Below are positions 22,380 through 34,126 of a stretch of 64,000 bases of DNA, piece by piece. The translations under genes were made by a program, and so were the position numbers. How positions within the stretch are numbered: the first letter of the stretch is position 1; every line of letters starts with the position of its first letter. Where the stretch lies: the NCBI RefSeq assembly GCF_004027225.2, contig NC_044290.2, positions 5,844,906-5,908,905 on the forward strand, written 5' to 3'. The notes under the pieces were generated by a model. It saw only the letters and a program-made list of their open reading frames with translations. It made no database searches and had not been told where the DNA came from. This stretch comes from Strigops habroptila (Eukaryota; Chordata; Aves; Psittaciformes; Psittacidae).

Positions 22380-22960
22380 TCCCTTCCCGCCGGGAGCTGT
22401 GGCGTGCGGCAGGGCTGTGCTGCAGGAAAACCCTGACTCCCGGCTCCTCCGGTGCCGCCCGCCCGCCCTTGGCAGCGCCATCCCCAGCCGCCCGCCCGCC
22501 ATTTTGGTACCGCGGTGCCCGAGGACTACATGTCCCGGTGCCCCCCGCGGCGCGCAGGCGCAGTGCGGCGGCGGGCGGCTGAGGAGCCCCGGCGGGCCCT
22601 GGGCTGAGGGCGGGCTGCGGCCGGCGAGCCCCGCCCGGGGTTCGGCTCCCTGCTCCCCTCCGGTGCGGGGCGCGGGTTGTGGGGCAGGGGAGCTGTGAGG
22701 GGTCCGGCGGGGTGAGGGGACGGGGTGAGGCTGCAGGCTTGCTGTGGGACGGAGCCTGTTGTCCGCGCCGCGCTCACCGAAGCCCCCGTCCCTTGCAGGC
22801 AGGCATGGTGGGCTATGACCCCGGCGCCAGGTGCGTCTCCACGGCGGAAGCGGCGGCAGCAGGATCAGCGTCTGGCTTCGTCACCCGGCTCCTCATCAGT
22901 CCCTTGGATGTCATCAAGATCCGCTTCCAGGTACCTCCCTCACGGCGTGCCGGGGGACGC
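22380..22960 (+). promoter_or_regulatory. SLC25A19: CpG-island promoter of SLC25A19
   Basis: Very GC- and CpG-rich stretch directly upstream of and overlapping the first coding exon of SLC25A19, with no obvious TATA box. A noncoding first exon must lie within it, because the coding exon is preceded by a splice acceptor (cttgcag at 22792-22798). Candidate donors of the form gtgagg occur near 22695, 22712 and 22725, but I cannot choose among them. Confidence 0.75.
22805..22930 (+). CDS. SLC25A19: SLC25A19 coding exon 1
   Basis: Residues 1-42. Holds MVGYDP, the variable N-terminus, and helix 1 with the first carrier signature ([12 protein letters not shown]). It lies inside the CpG island. Donor gtacct. 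Confidence 0.95.
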
Positions 22961-25900
22961 GGCGTGACAGAGCCTGGTACAGAGCGGAGCGGAGCGCGTC
23001 CTGGGCGAATAGGTCACTTGTGCAACCAGGGAGCATGAAAGCTGCTCCTGAACCCTCACCTCAGGGTGTACAGGTTATGCAAGGTAGCAGAGCTATCCCG
23101 TGTCCGCTGCTTCTATTTGTATAACTTAAGTGTTTGAATGGGACCTTGTGGGCTTTATAGTTTGTTTTCCTTCTCTGTCTTTATGTATCACCTTCGCTAT
23201 CTAACTGAATTTCACCATCATCCTACTGATTGCCTCGTGTTGCACGTGTGGTCTTACTCTTTTAGAGCTCTACCTAAATAACATCCCAGTCATTTCTAGG
23301 TGTGATCCCGTGGGAAGGCATTGCTTGCCTCTCAGGGCTGTGTATTCTTGAAGAGGACGCTTGAACTTGTTGAAACGTGACGTGGAATTAGAGAAAATAC
23401 TCTCTCTGTTTCCCTCCAGCTTCAGATCGAGCAGCTCTCCTCCAGAAACCCAGGGGCGAAGTATCACAGCATCCTGCAAGCTGCACGGCGCATCTTCCGG
23501 GAAGAGGGCTTGGTAGCCTTCTGGAAGGGCCATGTTCCTGCCCAGTTGCTTTCAGTTGGCTACGGAGCTGTTCAGGTGAGGTGACCAGACATCACCTGGG
23601 CCCGGTGCACATACATGGGACTTTACTTTGCTCCTCTTCAGGCTGGCTGCATGGGCAGATGCAGGAAGGTCCAGGTTTCCACGGTACTGATGCAAGCCTC
23701 AAAGATGTGCAGCTGTATCTTGCTGATGGATAATTCCTAAGTTAATATTCCTGAGCTTGCTGAAGCTGGAGCACAGCTAGAGCAGACTGAGTTCTGCCTG
23801 TATCTGCTGTCACAGACAAGCCCTGTTTCTTCCTGACACTTGGCTTAGCTGTTCGTGTTCCAGACCTGTGTAGTGTTTTGCTTTTGTTCATGGCTCCCTA
23901 ACAGCTTGTAAGGAAAAACCAAGGCTGATGATGGTGTTTTACACAGCATTGTTATGCTTAATTTCTAAATACTAACAACGTGTTTTGCAAGCAGTGGTTG
24001 AAAGAGGAATGGACAGCACATCTGTGGTACAGCAAATGCTCTTCAGGATATGTAGAGCATTCAAATGAGCTTTTCACAATTCAAACTGCAAGATCTAGCA
24101 GGAAGTGTCAGAGCTCAGACTATCCTGAGCACTCCCTGGGCTGCTTAGTGATCCTTACAGGTTATTCTTCGAGCACATGCATGCTCAGTGTGCAAGTTGG
24201 GAAGGACGTTTGAAGGACAGAGGGAGAAGGTGACTACAGGCGGTGGGTGGAGCTGTTCTGGTGAAATAAGGGAGGAGTGGGAGATCCATGTCAGTGATAA
24301 GCATTGACTCCGTGACCTGTGTGTGCTTGTCCTGTCAGTTCACGGTGTTTGAGAGCATGACCCAGCTGGCGCACAACGTCACCTCGTACAGCGCCCGCGA
24401 CTCCTTGGTGCACTTCACCTGCGGCGGGCTCTCTGCCTGCACAGCCACTGTTGCAGTGCAGCCTCTTGACACGCTACGCACCCGCTTAGCTGCTCAGGGT
24501 GAGCCCAAGGTATGGCTTAGGGATCTTCAGGGCTTTGGGATTAGCATCCATAGCAGTAGCAATATTCCATGGGTGTGAAAATAGGAGGTTTGAAAAGCAC
24601 ATAACGGCCTGGGGTTAGCATAAAGGAGCAGGTGCTGTTATTGGGCAATGTTTGCGCTGTTGCCAAGTTACTCTCTGTGCTGTTGACACAGGTTTCTTAA
24701 TTATGTTTTGCTGCTCCTGATTTCTGTTTGAATCCTAACAGAGGATCCAGAAGGGAGAGACTGTCCTTACCAGGATAAGTCAATTTTCATCTGGGCTGTT
24801 GGCCATTTACAAATACACTCCTCAGTCTGTTGAACATTGTGGTTTTGAAACTTTCCACTTGCACAGAGTCATGTTTAGATAATGATGGGGATGATACCTG
24901 AAACCAGTCACCTTTCACTTGAATTTCATGTGCTTATTTATGCAAGAATTGGTCTCCATGCTAATTAGATCTGTAATAACTGGGCTTATATGTGTTTATA
25001 TCAGAGCCATTAGCCTGCAGTAGAATCACTATACATATTATTACATGAATTCTGTTGCAGGAGCAAGCAGAGCTGTTAAGAGAAAAACAATCAATCATGT
25101 CTGTGCCTTGTTTCCACCCCTCAGCACAGCTTGGATGTATCAGCCCAGGCCTTTCAGTGCAGAGCTAACAATCACTGAGTTAGTCTCTTGTAGCTCAGAG
25201 GCAGGTTTAGGTTTTCAGCTTACAAGAGTCACAAGGGCTGAGCTGAGAATACTCAGCTCGGTGTGAAGATGTGCAAAATCCCTTTGTTCATTGCTTTGTG
25301 CTGAAAACCAGTCCGTTGTATTTTGGGCACTGGGAAATAACCTGCCCTTTGCTTTGCTGTTTTAAGCCTCTTCCATCAGTGAATCAGCCTCTTCTTTATT
25401 GCCTAGATCTACCAAAACCTTCGCCACGCAGTGGTCACGATGTACCAGACGGAAGGACCTCGGACGTTCTATAGAGGTTTGACCCCCACAATCATTGCTG
25501 TCTTCCCAAATGCTGGTCTCCAGTTCTCCTTCTACAACATCCTGCAACAGTTTTCTGAATGGGCGATTCCAGCTGAAGGAAAGAAAGGAGGTAGGCACTT
25601 GGGACAGTGATGTCTGTGATGGGGGGGGACAGAAAGGATGGATGCTACTTTGGGAGGCTGCCATAAGCTCAGTTTTCTGTCCCATCAACCTTTTCAATAC
25701 AAAAGTGTCTCAATTTCCTCCCTCTCATTCTTACCCCTTCACTGATAGTGCAAAAGTAAGTACAGTGAAGTTTACACACAGCTCCTGTCATGGAATCACC
25801 ATGATGGAAATGGGGATGGATGGGAAAGTGAAGTGTCACAGGCTCGAATACTCCTTCTCGAACTGTGTCACATCACTGATCCTGTGGGAACACAGTGCAG

Positions 25901-28157
25901 GCATAACCTTTCTCTGCTCCATTAGTGCTGTGGGGATGGGACTCTTGGATTTCCTCAGGAAATCTGCCTGAGTTCCCAGCACAGCTGTTCCAGAAGAGGA
26001 TTCATTCAGCCTCATATAAAACCACCAAGCTCTTAAGTTGATATTTTTATGATAATTTCTAGCTCCGTGATAAGAGAACCTCATCCCGATGCGACCTGTC
26101 ACCTGATAGTTCTAGATCCTGGTGCCTCCCTGAGAGTGAGTGTGTGCAGCATCAGCATGTTCTTATTCCTCGATGGAATTTCTTCAATAGAGGATCTACT
26201 TTCCCAGATCATGTCTGCATGTTTAGTTTCAGATGGCAGAGGCTGATGGTGGTTGTGTGCCGGGAACTCATGTTTGTTGGGCAGAAGTTTAATGCCACAA
26301 AACTCATTTCCCACAAGCCTCTGAAATCATCAGGCAGCGCCAGCTTGTGATTTACTGCAATCCAGGATAAGAGCAGTCAGGGATGCAACATTTCCAGTGA
26401 CTGGGCTTTTACTGGGGGGCAGGAAAACTTTTCCATCCACTAGTGGCAGGTTCTCTGGTGACTGGGGTTTTTTGTGCTAAGCCACTTGGCAGAGCAGGAC
26501 ACGATCAGTGCAATGAACCAAGATGAGCTGTTACACTCCAGCTCCAGAGGACACTGCAAACCAGATGTAGAAAATACAGACTGGAACTTTAAAGGGCCTT
26601 TCTGACCTTACTTCTTGTGGCAAGTGATGTTAACTTCAGTCTCATGATGTTTAATCCAGACTCCCTGCTCATCCTCTTTTTCCCTCCCTGCTATCTCCCC
26701 TTTCTGCTTCTCAGGCAACATTAAAAACCTCGTTTGTGGCAGCTGTGCTGGAATCATCAGCAAAACCCTCACTTATCCCTTCGACTTGTTCAAGAAGCGA
26801 CTGCAAGTGGGTGGCTTTGAGCAGGCCCGGGCGGCCTTTGGGCAGGTGAGAAATGTTGGAATTCTCTGATTTTTAGGAATATGGATTTGTGAGACAATCC
26901 AGAGCCAGTCCACCAGCGGTGATTCACCAGTGGTACCTCTTGTGTTCGTATTTGGGTTGAGAGCTCCCGGGGAACTTGCTGTCACCCACCTCCACGTGTT
27001 GGCTGTCTTGAAGCTGGGGATGACTGAAGCAGGAAACAGGGGTTTGATAGACTTATTTACTAGTTGCAGCTTGGTAGTTCTGGTTCAGGACCACATTCCT
27101 GGCAGAGGATGACACTGGCTTTGTGCTGGGATCGCCTGGCTGTCAGGATCCTCTTCTGCAATTAGTATTTTGACACAAGGAATGGGCACCAAGTGTTGAG
27201 CGTATGTCTTATGTACCAGAACATCCTGAAATTCAAAGCAAATTAAATACTTCTGGTGTTCTTTAGCACCATCCTCTGTGCTCTATTTGTCTTACAGTGT
27301 ATTTCGAGGTGAAAACTGTAAGACAAATACAGATCCTTCAAGGAACTATCTCTTTCTTTCCACGACATGTGGAAAATGTCTTTTTTTTCCTTCACATTGC
27401 TTGGATCTGAGAAGCAAATCAGTCTGTACCTTAAGAAACTCTGAGATAAGAACTTGAAGTATTAACCCATTGCATTTGATGCTTTTCCAGTGAGGTTCAG
27501 AACTTGTTCTTAGCACCGACGTGGCCCAGGATGTTAAAACTTCCCTGTGACACGATGACATGCAGATGGCTGGTTTTGAGGCTTGTGTTTTCTTTCTGTC
27601 AGGAAACTGGAAAAGTCCCTTTTTAGAGAGTGAAGGGGATGGAAAACAGCAGCACAATCTGAAATAACCACTTCACAAACTGGTACCATGAATAATACAT
27701 GCGGTTGCAGCAGAAAGATTTTAGGGCCGCTCAATTAGAATGATCTGCATAAGCCATTGCTGACGCAAAACACGTGGTTTTCCTCTACCCCACTTGCTAC
27801 AAACTGGCTCTCTGAAGCTTTCATTTTAACAGCCAGAAAGGTATCTCCAGGCTGCACATCCCGTTTCTGTGGGATGTTTGGGGATCTCTGTGTTCTTTTC
27901 CAGGTAACGTTGTCCTGGAGGTTCCTTGTTTAACCTTTTGGCCGTGTCTCTCCCAGGTGCGGATGTACAGCGGTCTCCTGGACTGCATAAGGCAGATCAT
28001 GCGAGAGGAGGGCCCGGGTGGATTCTTTAAGGGCCTCTCCCCCAGCTTGCTGAAGGCTGCTGTCTCCACTGGCCTTACCTTCTTCTGGTATGAGCTGTTC
28101 TGCAGCCTCCTGTGTTCCCTGAAGACCACCGACAGCATTGCAAGGAAGGAACGCTGA
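22805..28157 (+). CDS. SLC25A19: SLC25A19, mitochondrial thiamine pyrophosphate carrier
   Basis: Inner-membrane carrier that brings thiamine pyrophosphate into the mitochondrial matrix for pyruvate, 2-oxoglutarate and branched-chain ketoacid dehydrogenases. Coding segments: 22805-22930, 23420-23575, 24339-24509, 25407-25590, 26715-26845, 27957-28157, giving 969 nt and 322 aa (human 320). The three mitochondrial-carrier repeats are plain, with Px[D/E]xx[K/R] signatures PLDVIK (about residues 33-38), PLDTLR (in exon 3) and PFDLFK (in exon 5). Each is followed by the usual second half, for example [14 protein letters not shown]. The start is the conserved MVGYDP six bases inside its exon. The segment after it ([18 protein letters not shown]) is alanine-rich and unlike human. 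All six exons are in frame with GT-AG borders. Recessive human mutations cause Amish microcephaly and striatal necrosis. Confidence 0.96.
23420..23575 (+). CDS. SLC25A19: SLC25A19 coding exon 2
   Basis: Residues 43-94: matrix loop and helix 2, including [20 protein letters not shown]. Phase 0 at both ends. Acceptor cctccag; donor gtgagg. Confidence 0.96.
24339..24509 (+). CDS. SLC25A19: SLC25A19 coding exon 3
   Basis: Residues 95-151: helix 3 and second signature ([18 protein letters not shown], where human has VHPVDVLRTRF). Phase 0 at both ends. Acceptor ctgtcag; donor gtatgg. Confidence 0.96.
25407..25590 (+). CDS. SLC25A19: SLC25A19 coding exon 4
   Basis: Residues 152-212 plus one base of 213: second-repeat matrix helix and helix 4 ([20 protein letters not shown]), ending IPAEGKKG. 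Acceptor gcctag; donor gtaggc. Confidence 0.96.
26715..26845 (+). CDS. SLC25A19: SLC25A19 coding exon 5
   Basis: Residues 213-256: helix 5 with the third signature ([15 protein letters not shown]) and [10 protein letters not shown]. Acceptor ttctcag; donor gtgaga. Confidence 0.96.
27957..28157 (+). CDS. SLC25A19: SLC25A19 coding exon 6 and stop
   Basis: Residues 257-322: last matrix helix ([14 protein letters not shown]) and helix 6 ([13 protein letters not shown]), ending RKER then TGA. Acceptor tcccag. Confidence 0.96.
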   Translation: MRMYSGLLDCIRQIMREEGPGGFFKGLSPSLLKAAVSTGLTFFWYELFCSLLCSLKTTDSIARKER

Positions 28158-31100
28158 AAGGGGCATGTCTGTGGCTACCCGGTGTTCTCCTGGAGGAGGG
28201 GAAACTGCTGGGCTTTGCTCTGTCACGAGCATGTTGGGAATGTCAGAGTTCCCAGAGCTCCACCAGCCTGTAGGAAATCACCTCCTGGGACCAAGCAGAA
28301 GGAGAAGGCAGCTGCAGTTCTGCTGAAGACACTGAACTGCTTTGCTGGAAGCTGTTCAACTGAGCACTTTTTTCCTCTGTCTCCTCTAATATCAGCACAC
28401 ATTTAGTGGGGAGAGGGGGGGGGAACCAAGCAGAAAACTACCTTCACTGTGCTGTGAAGAGGCACCTGATACAGTGGGTGGATTCCTGTGCTTGCCCGGG
28501 ATCACAGATTGGGATCCTGGTGTAGATGGTGCTGCTTATCCAACCTAACAGCACTTCCTATGGCCGCATCCGCACAGCTGTGTGTCCTTGCTCTCTGACC
28601 TGCTGTTTGCACCGTGTTCTTTCCTTGGTGTAGCACTGAGTTGCTGTTGTGAAGCCAGTTCAAACCTTGTTCATGTCACAGAACCTCAGTTTCCCTTTTC
28701 TTTGCTGCCAGCTGCTGCTTCTTGCTGACCACTTGAATCAGCCACCCGAAACACAGCATCTTCTGCTGGATCACACCCAAACTTGCTCTTCCTTTAACTC
28801 TGATGAGCTTGATTGTATCCAAAGTGCCCGTTTCTCTTCTTGCACATCTTGCCACACATCTCTTGGGGTTCTGCATTGCCTAGGCACACGTTTGCAACTC
28901 AATCTGCAGATTAAGAACCCCTCTTTAAGGGGATTAAACGCACAAGCCCAGTTCTTACTTCAGGGTCCTTTGCTTCAATGCAGGGAGTAACCAAATGCTG
29001 TGTAGGGTTCTAGAAATATTTAATCTAAGTGGGACTAATGAAGGAAAAAGTCCTGTGGAAACTAGTAAATGTCTTTTTTTATCGTTATTATTACTATTTA
29101 ATACCACCTTTGAATGTTTCCAGCAAGTATTTCTGCTCAAAACCTTTCTGAATCTCACTCCTGCTGTGGTGCTAATAGATGAAAGTGTTTTGACAAGATA
29201 AGCTGGAGTGAGAGAACTGAGCATCAGCTGGGAATTGCTTGGCTCAGCACGGTGTTTGACAAGGAAAGGGTGATGGAATTAGAGCTGGAGAAGTGGTTTT
29301 CTGGCATTTCAAAGGTTTTAGGAATGCTTTAAAAACCCAACAAAGCAACGACCCAGCAGCTCTGATTTACGTAATGGGGAAAAGAGGGAAATTACTTTCT
29401 TCCTCCTCTTTTACTCTGTTTTTCCAAGCAGGGTGTGGTTGGACCAGTTGTGGAAGGCAGGCTCCGAGGAGGAGGAACAAAAGCATGTTGGTGATCTGGC
29501 GAGTGGTGGATGGGGCAGAGCACTGCTGTTGTTCAGAGGATGGTTTGATGGCTCTTCACGTAGAGCTTTCCATGCCTCTTTTGCAGTATCCAGGGTGTTA
29601 ATCCTCAGTGTTGGCCACATTCCAGCGTGACCAATTCCATTCTGCTGATGCAACTTCTGGCAATGTTGAGCATATCAGCACTGCTCACTTACCCTGTGCT
29701 GTTGTGAGAGGCTGGTTTCAAAGAGCGCACTGGTTTCACTGGTGTCTGAGGTATCTAAGAGAGATTCCTTGCAAGCCCAGGCCAAATAACTTGGTGTCTG
29801 CTGTGCTTTGAGATCGTGGAGCGTGACGTGGCTGTTTGCAGGTGACTTTGAGAGCTATTTAAAGTTAAATCCACAGAGCAGTGGTGGTGGCAGGCAGGAG
29901 GCTTAACACAGGAGCCTTGAAGAGGGACTATTAGCTGCATGTGCTCCAAAAACGCACAGTTTTGGTTAGAGGAGATAATACAAAGAATGTGAAGTGTCTC
30001 AAAGTGCCTCAATCTTAGTGGCATTTTCCTGTGTTGTTTAGGCTGAGATTCCCCCAAAATCTTCATAACAATATTTTGCCTTTGTTTCTTGTTCATCTGT
30101 TGTTCTTGGAAAGACATCACAGGCAGTGGTGGACTTACCCTCATGACATCCTTCCACTGAGAGAAACGTCTCATTGTGAAACAGGGTCAAACAGGTTGGG
30201 GTTGTCACTGTCTTTTGGCTGCTGGTACAGAGGAATGCTGTCATGGATAGCAGGGACAGGAGTGGCCACAGCAGGTTTTTGGTGCTGACTTAGGCTTCCA
30301 TAGGAAATGAGGCCTCATCCATCCTGTCTAAACCTTACAAAACTCTTTGTTTTTCACTTCATATCAAAGAGCTGCTGTTAAACTGCACAAAATAGGGGGA
30401 AACTGGTGAGGAACTCAGCAGTGGGAATTGCAGCTCTGGAAGAGGGGGGAGTTGCTTTGGTTGGCACAGGGGTAAAAGAAAGAACAGAAGACTGTGCTCT
30501 GCTGAGACAGTGCTCCTCAGGTGTGCTGTGGAGCTTGAAGTGATGCAGCTTTGGGGTGTGCAAGTTGGCTGTGCCACAGGGAGAGCAGCGCTGGAGGGCA
30601 CAGAGCAGCTTTTCCTTCTGGGATAGTTTGTTCCTCCACTCTGCATTAGATGCGCTTGCCTCCATCCAACAGATAGCAACGTTGGAGTTGAAGCTGTGCC
30701 AGTCTGTGGAAGAGACATTCCTGGTCAGGAGCTTCAGCACATGGCCTGGTTTGGTGTTTTCCCTTTGGGAATGCCTGGTTTAGCGCTAGGAGTACAGGGC
30801 TTGCTTGTGATGCTGTTTGAAGCCAAGATTCCTTGAATCTGAGGAGCAGGAGATAGGAGACATCCATAGTCACCTTGTTCTCTGCTGTGCTGGGCCAGAT
30901 CTGCTCTTGGATACTCTGCACACCAGTTCATAGTCACGATGAGTGACTCGCTGTGACTCTGTGCTGGCTTTTTCCCATTGGGATGGCTGGGATTTCCCTC
31001 TGATGTCATGCTGGCAGCGGGGATCTGTGTTGCCTGCAGTCGTGTTAGTTTTCTAATAGTGCCTTGTACCATCAGAACATCCAAAAGCCCTTCAGCAGGG

Positions 31101-31950
31101 AAAGCCAAGCTGTGCCGTGGTTGTCGCTCTTAGCTGGCCTCGGGCAGGAGGACATGGACACGGTGTCCTGCAGCACCAAGTCCTGGGACATTCTGTTCTT
31201 GGAATGCTCCTCCAGAGCGTGGTTTGTGAAAAGCAGTGAGTGTTTGACAGTCAGGCTCGGAATAGGTTGTACTTCGTTTGGGTTTAAGTTTCTCATGTGA
31301 TGTAGTTTGATTCTTTGCAGCGTTTCTTTGTGTTTCCTGAGTGGATCTTTTGCAGCTGCTGTTGTTGGAAAGTGTCCGAGCACAACGTGTGCTACCTTGG
31401 AGAAAAGGTACATTAAATCCTTGGTTATGCTCCTGTCTGGCTGCAATTTGATTATTCCTTCCCTCCTAGTGTGATGTTCAGCTGGATCCTATGGGATCAC
31501 CATGGGCCCCCTCCTGCCCTGGGGGAGGACAGCCAGGCCCAGGGTGTGGGGCAGCAGGAAGGTCTGGTTTTCCCTATCTCTGGCTCCTGGGAGCCGTTCC
31601 ATCCCCTCTGGGATACAGGGTGATGCTCTGGGTATAGCTGCGCCCAGAGGCGGATCAGCGGAGGGGGGTCTCCAGCCCAGTCCCACCGCTGTGCCCCAGA
31701 GGGTCTGTTGGAGCCCCGCAGTGGGTCCTGCGCCCCGCACGGTGGTGGATGAGTCCTGGCTTGGTCTGTACCGAGCCGGAAAGTTCCCAAACCACTCATT
31801 CTGGTTTCCTGAGCTGTGCCTGGCCGCTCTGCTCCCAAGTGCTGCCGAGGCTTCACCCATTAAGGGGCTGAAACGGTTGGGAATGAAGACTGCGAGGATG
31901 CTCCCGTTGCACTGAGTTGGTTTGACTCATCTCCCCTTCCCTGATACTTT
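28158..31950. other. SLC25A19 3' UTR and spacer to MIF4GD
   Basis: About 3.8 kb without a recognisable gene. The first part must be the SLC25A19 3' UTR. Its end is uncertain because I see no canonical AATAAA close downstream; an ATTAAA at 28933-28938 is the best candidate. The open frames of up to about 140 codons on both strands show no familiar motifs and were not accepted as genes. Confidence 0.5.
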
Positions 31951-31959
31951 GCCCATGTG

Positions 31960-32620
31960 TTTCTCCGCGCCGCTCGCTGCAGCCTGCCCGGGCCGGGGGG
32001 GGACCGCACTGACCGCGGCTCGCACCGGGATAGCGGCAGCGGGGTGGGGGGAGGCCCGCCCGGTTCTCCCGCCGTGGGACCGGCACACAGCGGTAAGTGC
32101 GGCCGCTGGGGGGTGCCGGGGGAGCCGCGGTGCCCCGGAGCTCGCAGGCGGTGGCGCTGCGGCCGCGGCTCGCCCGGCCCGGCCCGGCCCGGCCCTCCCC
32201 CGGCTCGGGCGAGGAAATGACCTAAGAGGAAACCGGGGCCGCGGCGGGAGGCAGCGGGGCCGCGGCGGGAGGCAGCGGGGCCGCGGCGGGAGGCAGCGGG
32301 GCCGCGGCGGGGCCCGGGGCGCTCCGGCGATGCGGAGGAGCCAGCGGGGCGGCCCGGCAGGTCGGTGGCTCCCCCCCCCGCCCTGCCCTGTCTGCGGGGC
32401 GGGGGGTCCCCCGGGGCACAGAAGGGGGCTCGGTGCTGCGGGTGCCATCGGTGGGGATGGGACGAGGGTCCCGGCGGGTTGGTTGTGCCCCTCGGAGGAG
32501 ACTCGCTGCTCTTCTCCCTCTGCTTGTGGGGCCGCGGCACATCCTGCCCTTCCCGCCGGGATCGACGCGCTGGGACGCAGCCAGGCGAGGACACCAACCG
32601 CATCAGTCCCCAGGTCTAGT
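31960..32620 (+). promoter_or_regulatory. MIF4GD: CpG-island promoter and likely noncoding first exon of MIF4GD
   Basis: Dense CpG and GC-box-like sequence. A near-perfect splice donor (cg|gtaagt) at 32093-32098 marks the likely 3' end of a noncoding first exon at 32092. Just inside the proposed intron lie a CCCGG pentamer run (about 32173-32195) and a 21-bp GC-rich tandem repeat (32235-32312). The start site cannot be placed from sequence alone. Confidence 0.6.
32235..32312 (+). repeat. 21-bp GC-rich minisatellite, about 3.7 copies
   Basis: Unit ggggccgcggcgggaggcagc begins at 32235, 32256 and 32277, with a partial fourth copy at 32298-32312. Copies are identical. It lies in the MIF4GD CpG island, about 140 bp inside the proposed first intron. 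Because 21 is a multiple of three, it keeps reading frames open on both strands and creates spurious long ORFs. Confidence 0.95.
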
Positions 32621-33989
32621 GGGGACCGCTGGCAGAGGAGTAGTTGGTACTCACGGGTATGCTGTGCCCAGTGTCACCCACCGCCACCAGCCCTTCAGAC
32701 GCAGTGGTCCTGGCTGGTTTTACACTCACGGGCTGTGGGCTGCGCAGGGCAGGGTTGTTTGGCACAGCAGCTCCAAGCAGCCGTGCCCAGCCCCGGGGAT
32801 GCTCTGGGAGAGGCGCTGGGCGGTGGTGACAGACGCTGCCGGACGGGATCGGGCGCTGAGCTGTCGCCAGGTTCCTCCAGCGCAGCGATGCTGCCGGTGG
32901 GACGCGGGGCTGGAGAGGCCGGATGGGAAGGTGTTTGTCACCCAGGCATGGCACGGAGGGCACAGAGCTGCTTGTGAATCCAACCGGAAAAGACACCTCA
33001 GTGCTGGTCCCGCAGGTAACCCTGTGTCGGTGGGAGCTTTGGCTGTGGGAGCAGCGTTGGCAGTTGTCACCCCATGGGGCAGGGGCTGCTCTGGGCCTTG
33101 CAGAGGGGCAGGAGAGGAGGGCACAGCCTCTACCTGTTGCTCCGAGGTGCTATATGTGTGTGTCCCATGCCTCTAAAGGACGATGGGCTCTTTGGCTTTA
33201 ATCCCTGTCAGGACCTATTTGCAGCGAGGGGTGAGTAACAGACAAGGAATTTCAAGCTGGCAAAACCCATTTGGCCGAGTGCCCTCTCCATGTGGGCCTG
33301 GCCAGCCCAGCAGTTTGTGTTCAGCACATCATCTTGTATGTGTGTTTGTCAGGGAAAGCCCTTTCTCTCTGTGCCATGTTACTCTATTGCTGTCTTTAGT
33401 GTATCACAAACTAATCTGGAGGCTCTTTAGGAGCAGCGCTGGTCCTGCAGAGAGCTGTGCTTGGCTGCAGTGGGATGGGAGCTGGTGCTGTTGGGGATTT
33501 GGCTGCAGAGCTTGCTGTGTCTCGCTGAGGGAGCCTGACAGTGGTGCAGGAGGTGTTCTGGATGCTTAGGTGCTGGGTTTGGTTCTTCCCAAGCTTTTGT
33601 GTGACACCAGTTGAGCTGGTGTGTTAAAAGCACAAAGAGCGGCTGCACAGGGTGCTCCTGTGTGTGTTTCCCTGTGATACAGCCACAGGGAAGCCGCCTG
33701 AGGCGAGATAGGTGTATTTTGGGGCTGCCTTGGTGTGCTGCGCTCTTTGAATCTGCAGATCAACAGACTGCAACACACGTTTCATATCAGAAGAACATAA
33801 AGGCTTTGAAGATTAAGTCGTATCATAGGAAACAAGGCTCAAAGAGATGGGGAGCAAGGCTTTGCTCAGATGGAGGGCTGGTGCGAGCTGTCAGGATAAC
33901 AGCCTGTGCTCCAGCACTAGATGGGATTTACCAGTGGCTGGGTGAAGGTCTGCCTCTGTCCAACGAAGTTCTGTGTGCTCTTTCCCCAG

Positions 33990-34044
33990 GGACTGTCACT
34001 AGCCCATCCGTTGCCCTGACTCTTGCCCTTGGAGGAAGCCAGTC
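33990..34044 (+). other. MIF4GD: MIF4GD 5' UTR portion of the first coding exon
   Basis: An acceptor with a good pyrimidine tract (ctctttccccag, ending at 33989) precedes the ATG by 55 bases, so this exon probably starts at 33990. Exon start is inferred, not proven. Confidence 0.6.
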
Positions 34045-34126
34045 ATGGGGGAAACAGGCAAAGAAGAGTATAAAATACAGTCGTTCGACACCGAGACGCA
34101 GAAGCTGCTGAAAACAGCCCTCAAAG
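34045..34126 (+). CDS. MIF4GD: MIF4GD coding exon 1
   Basis: Residues 1-27 plus one base of D28: MGETGKEEYKIQSFDTETQK and the first helix. Donor gtcagc is unusual at +3 but the frame joins correctly to the next exon. Confidence 0.94.

Noticed and set aside
30359-30740. Overlapping minus-strand frames of about 120 codons between SLC25A19 and MIF4GD
   Set aside because: Two frames of the same DNA open at once, no motif, Ser/Pro/Leu-rich; looks random.
31922-32977. 351-codon plus-strand open frame and opposing 247-codon minus frame at the MIF4GD CpG island
   Set aside because: Kept open by GC richness and the 21-bp repeat, which is a multiple of three. Translation is low-complexity Gly/Arg/Ala and crosses the likely splice donor at 32093.
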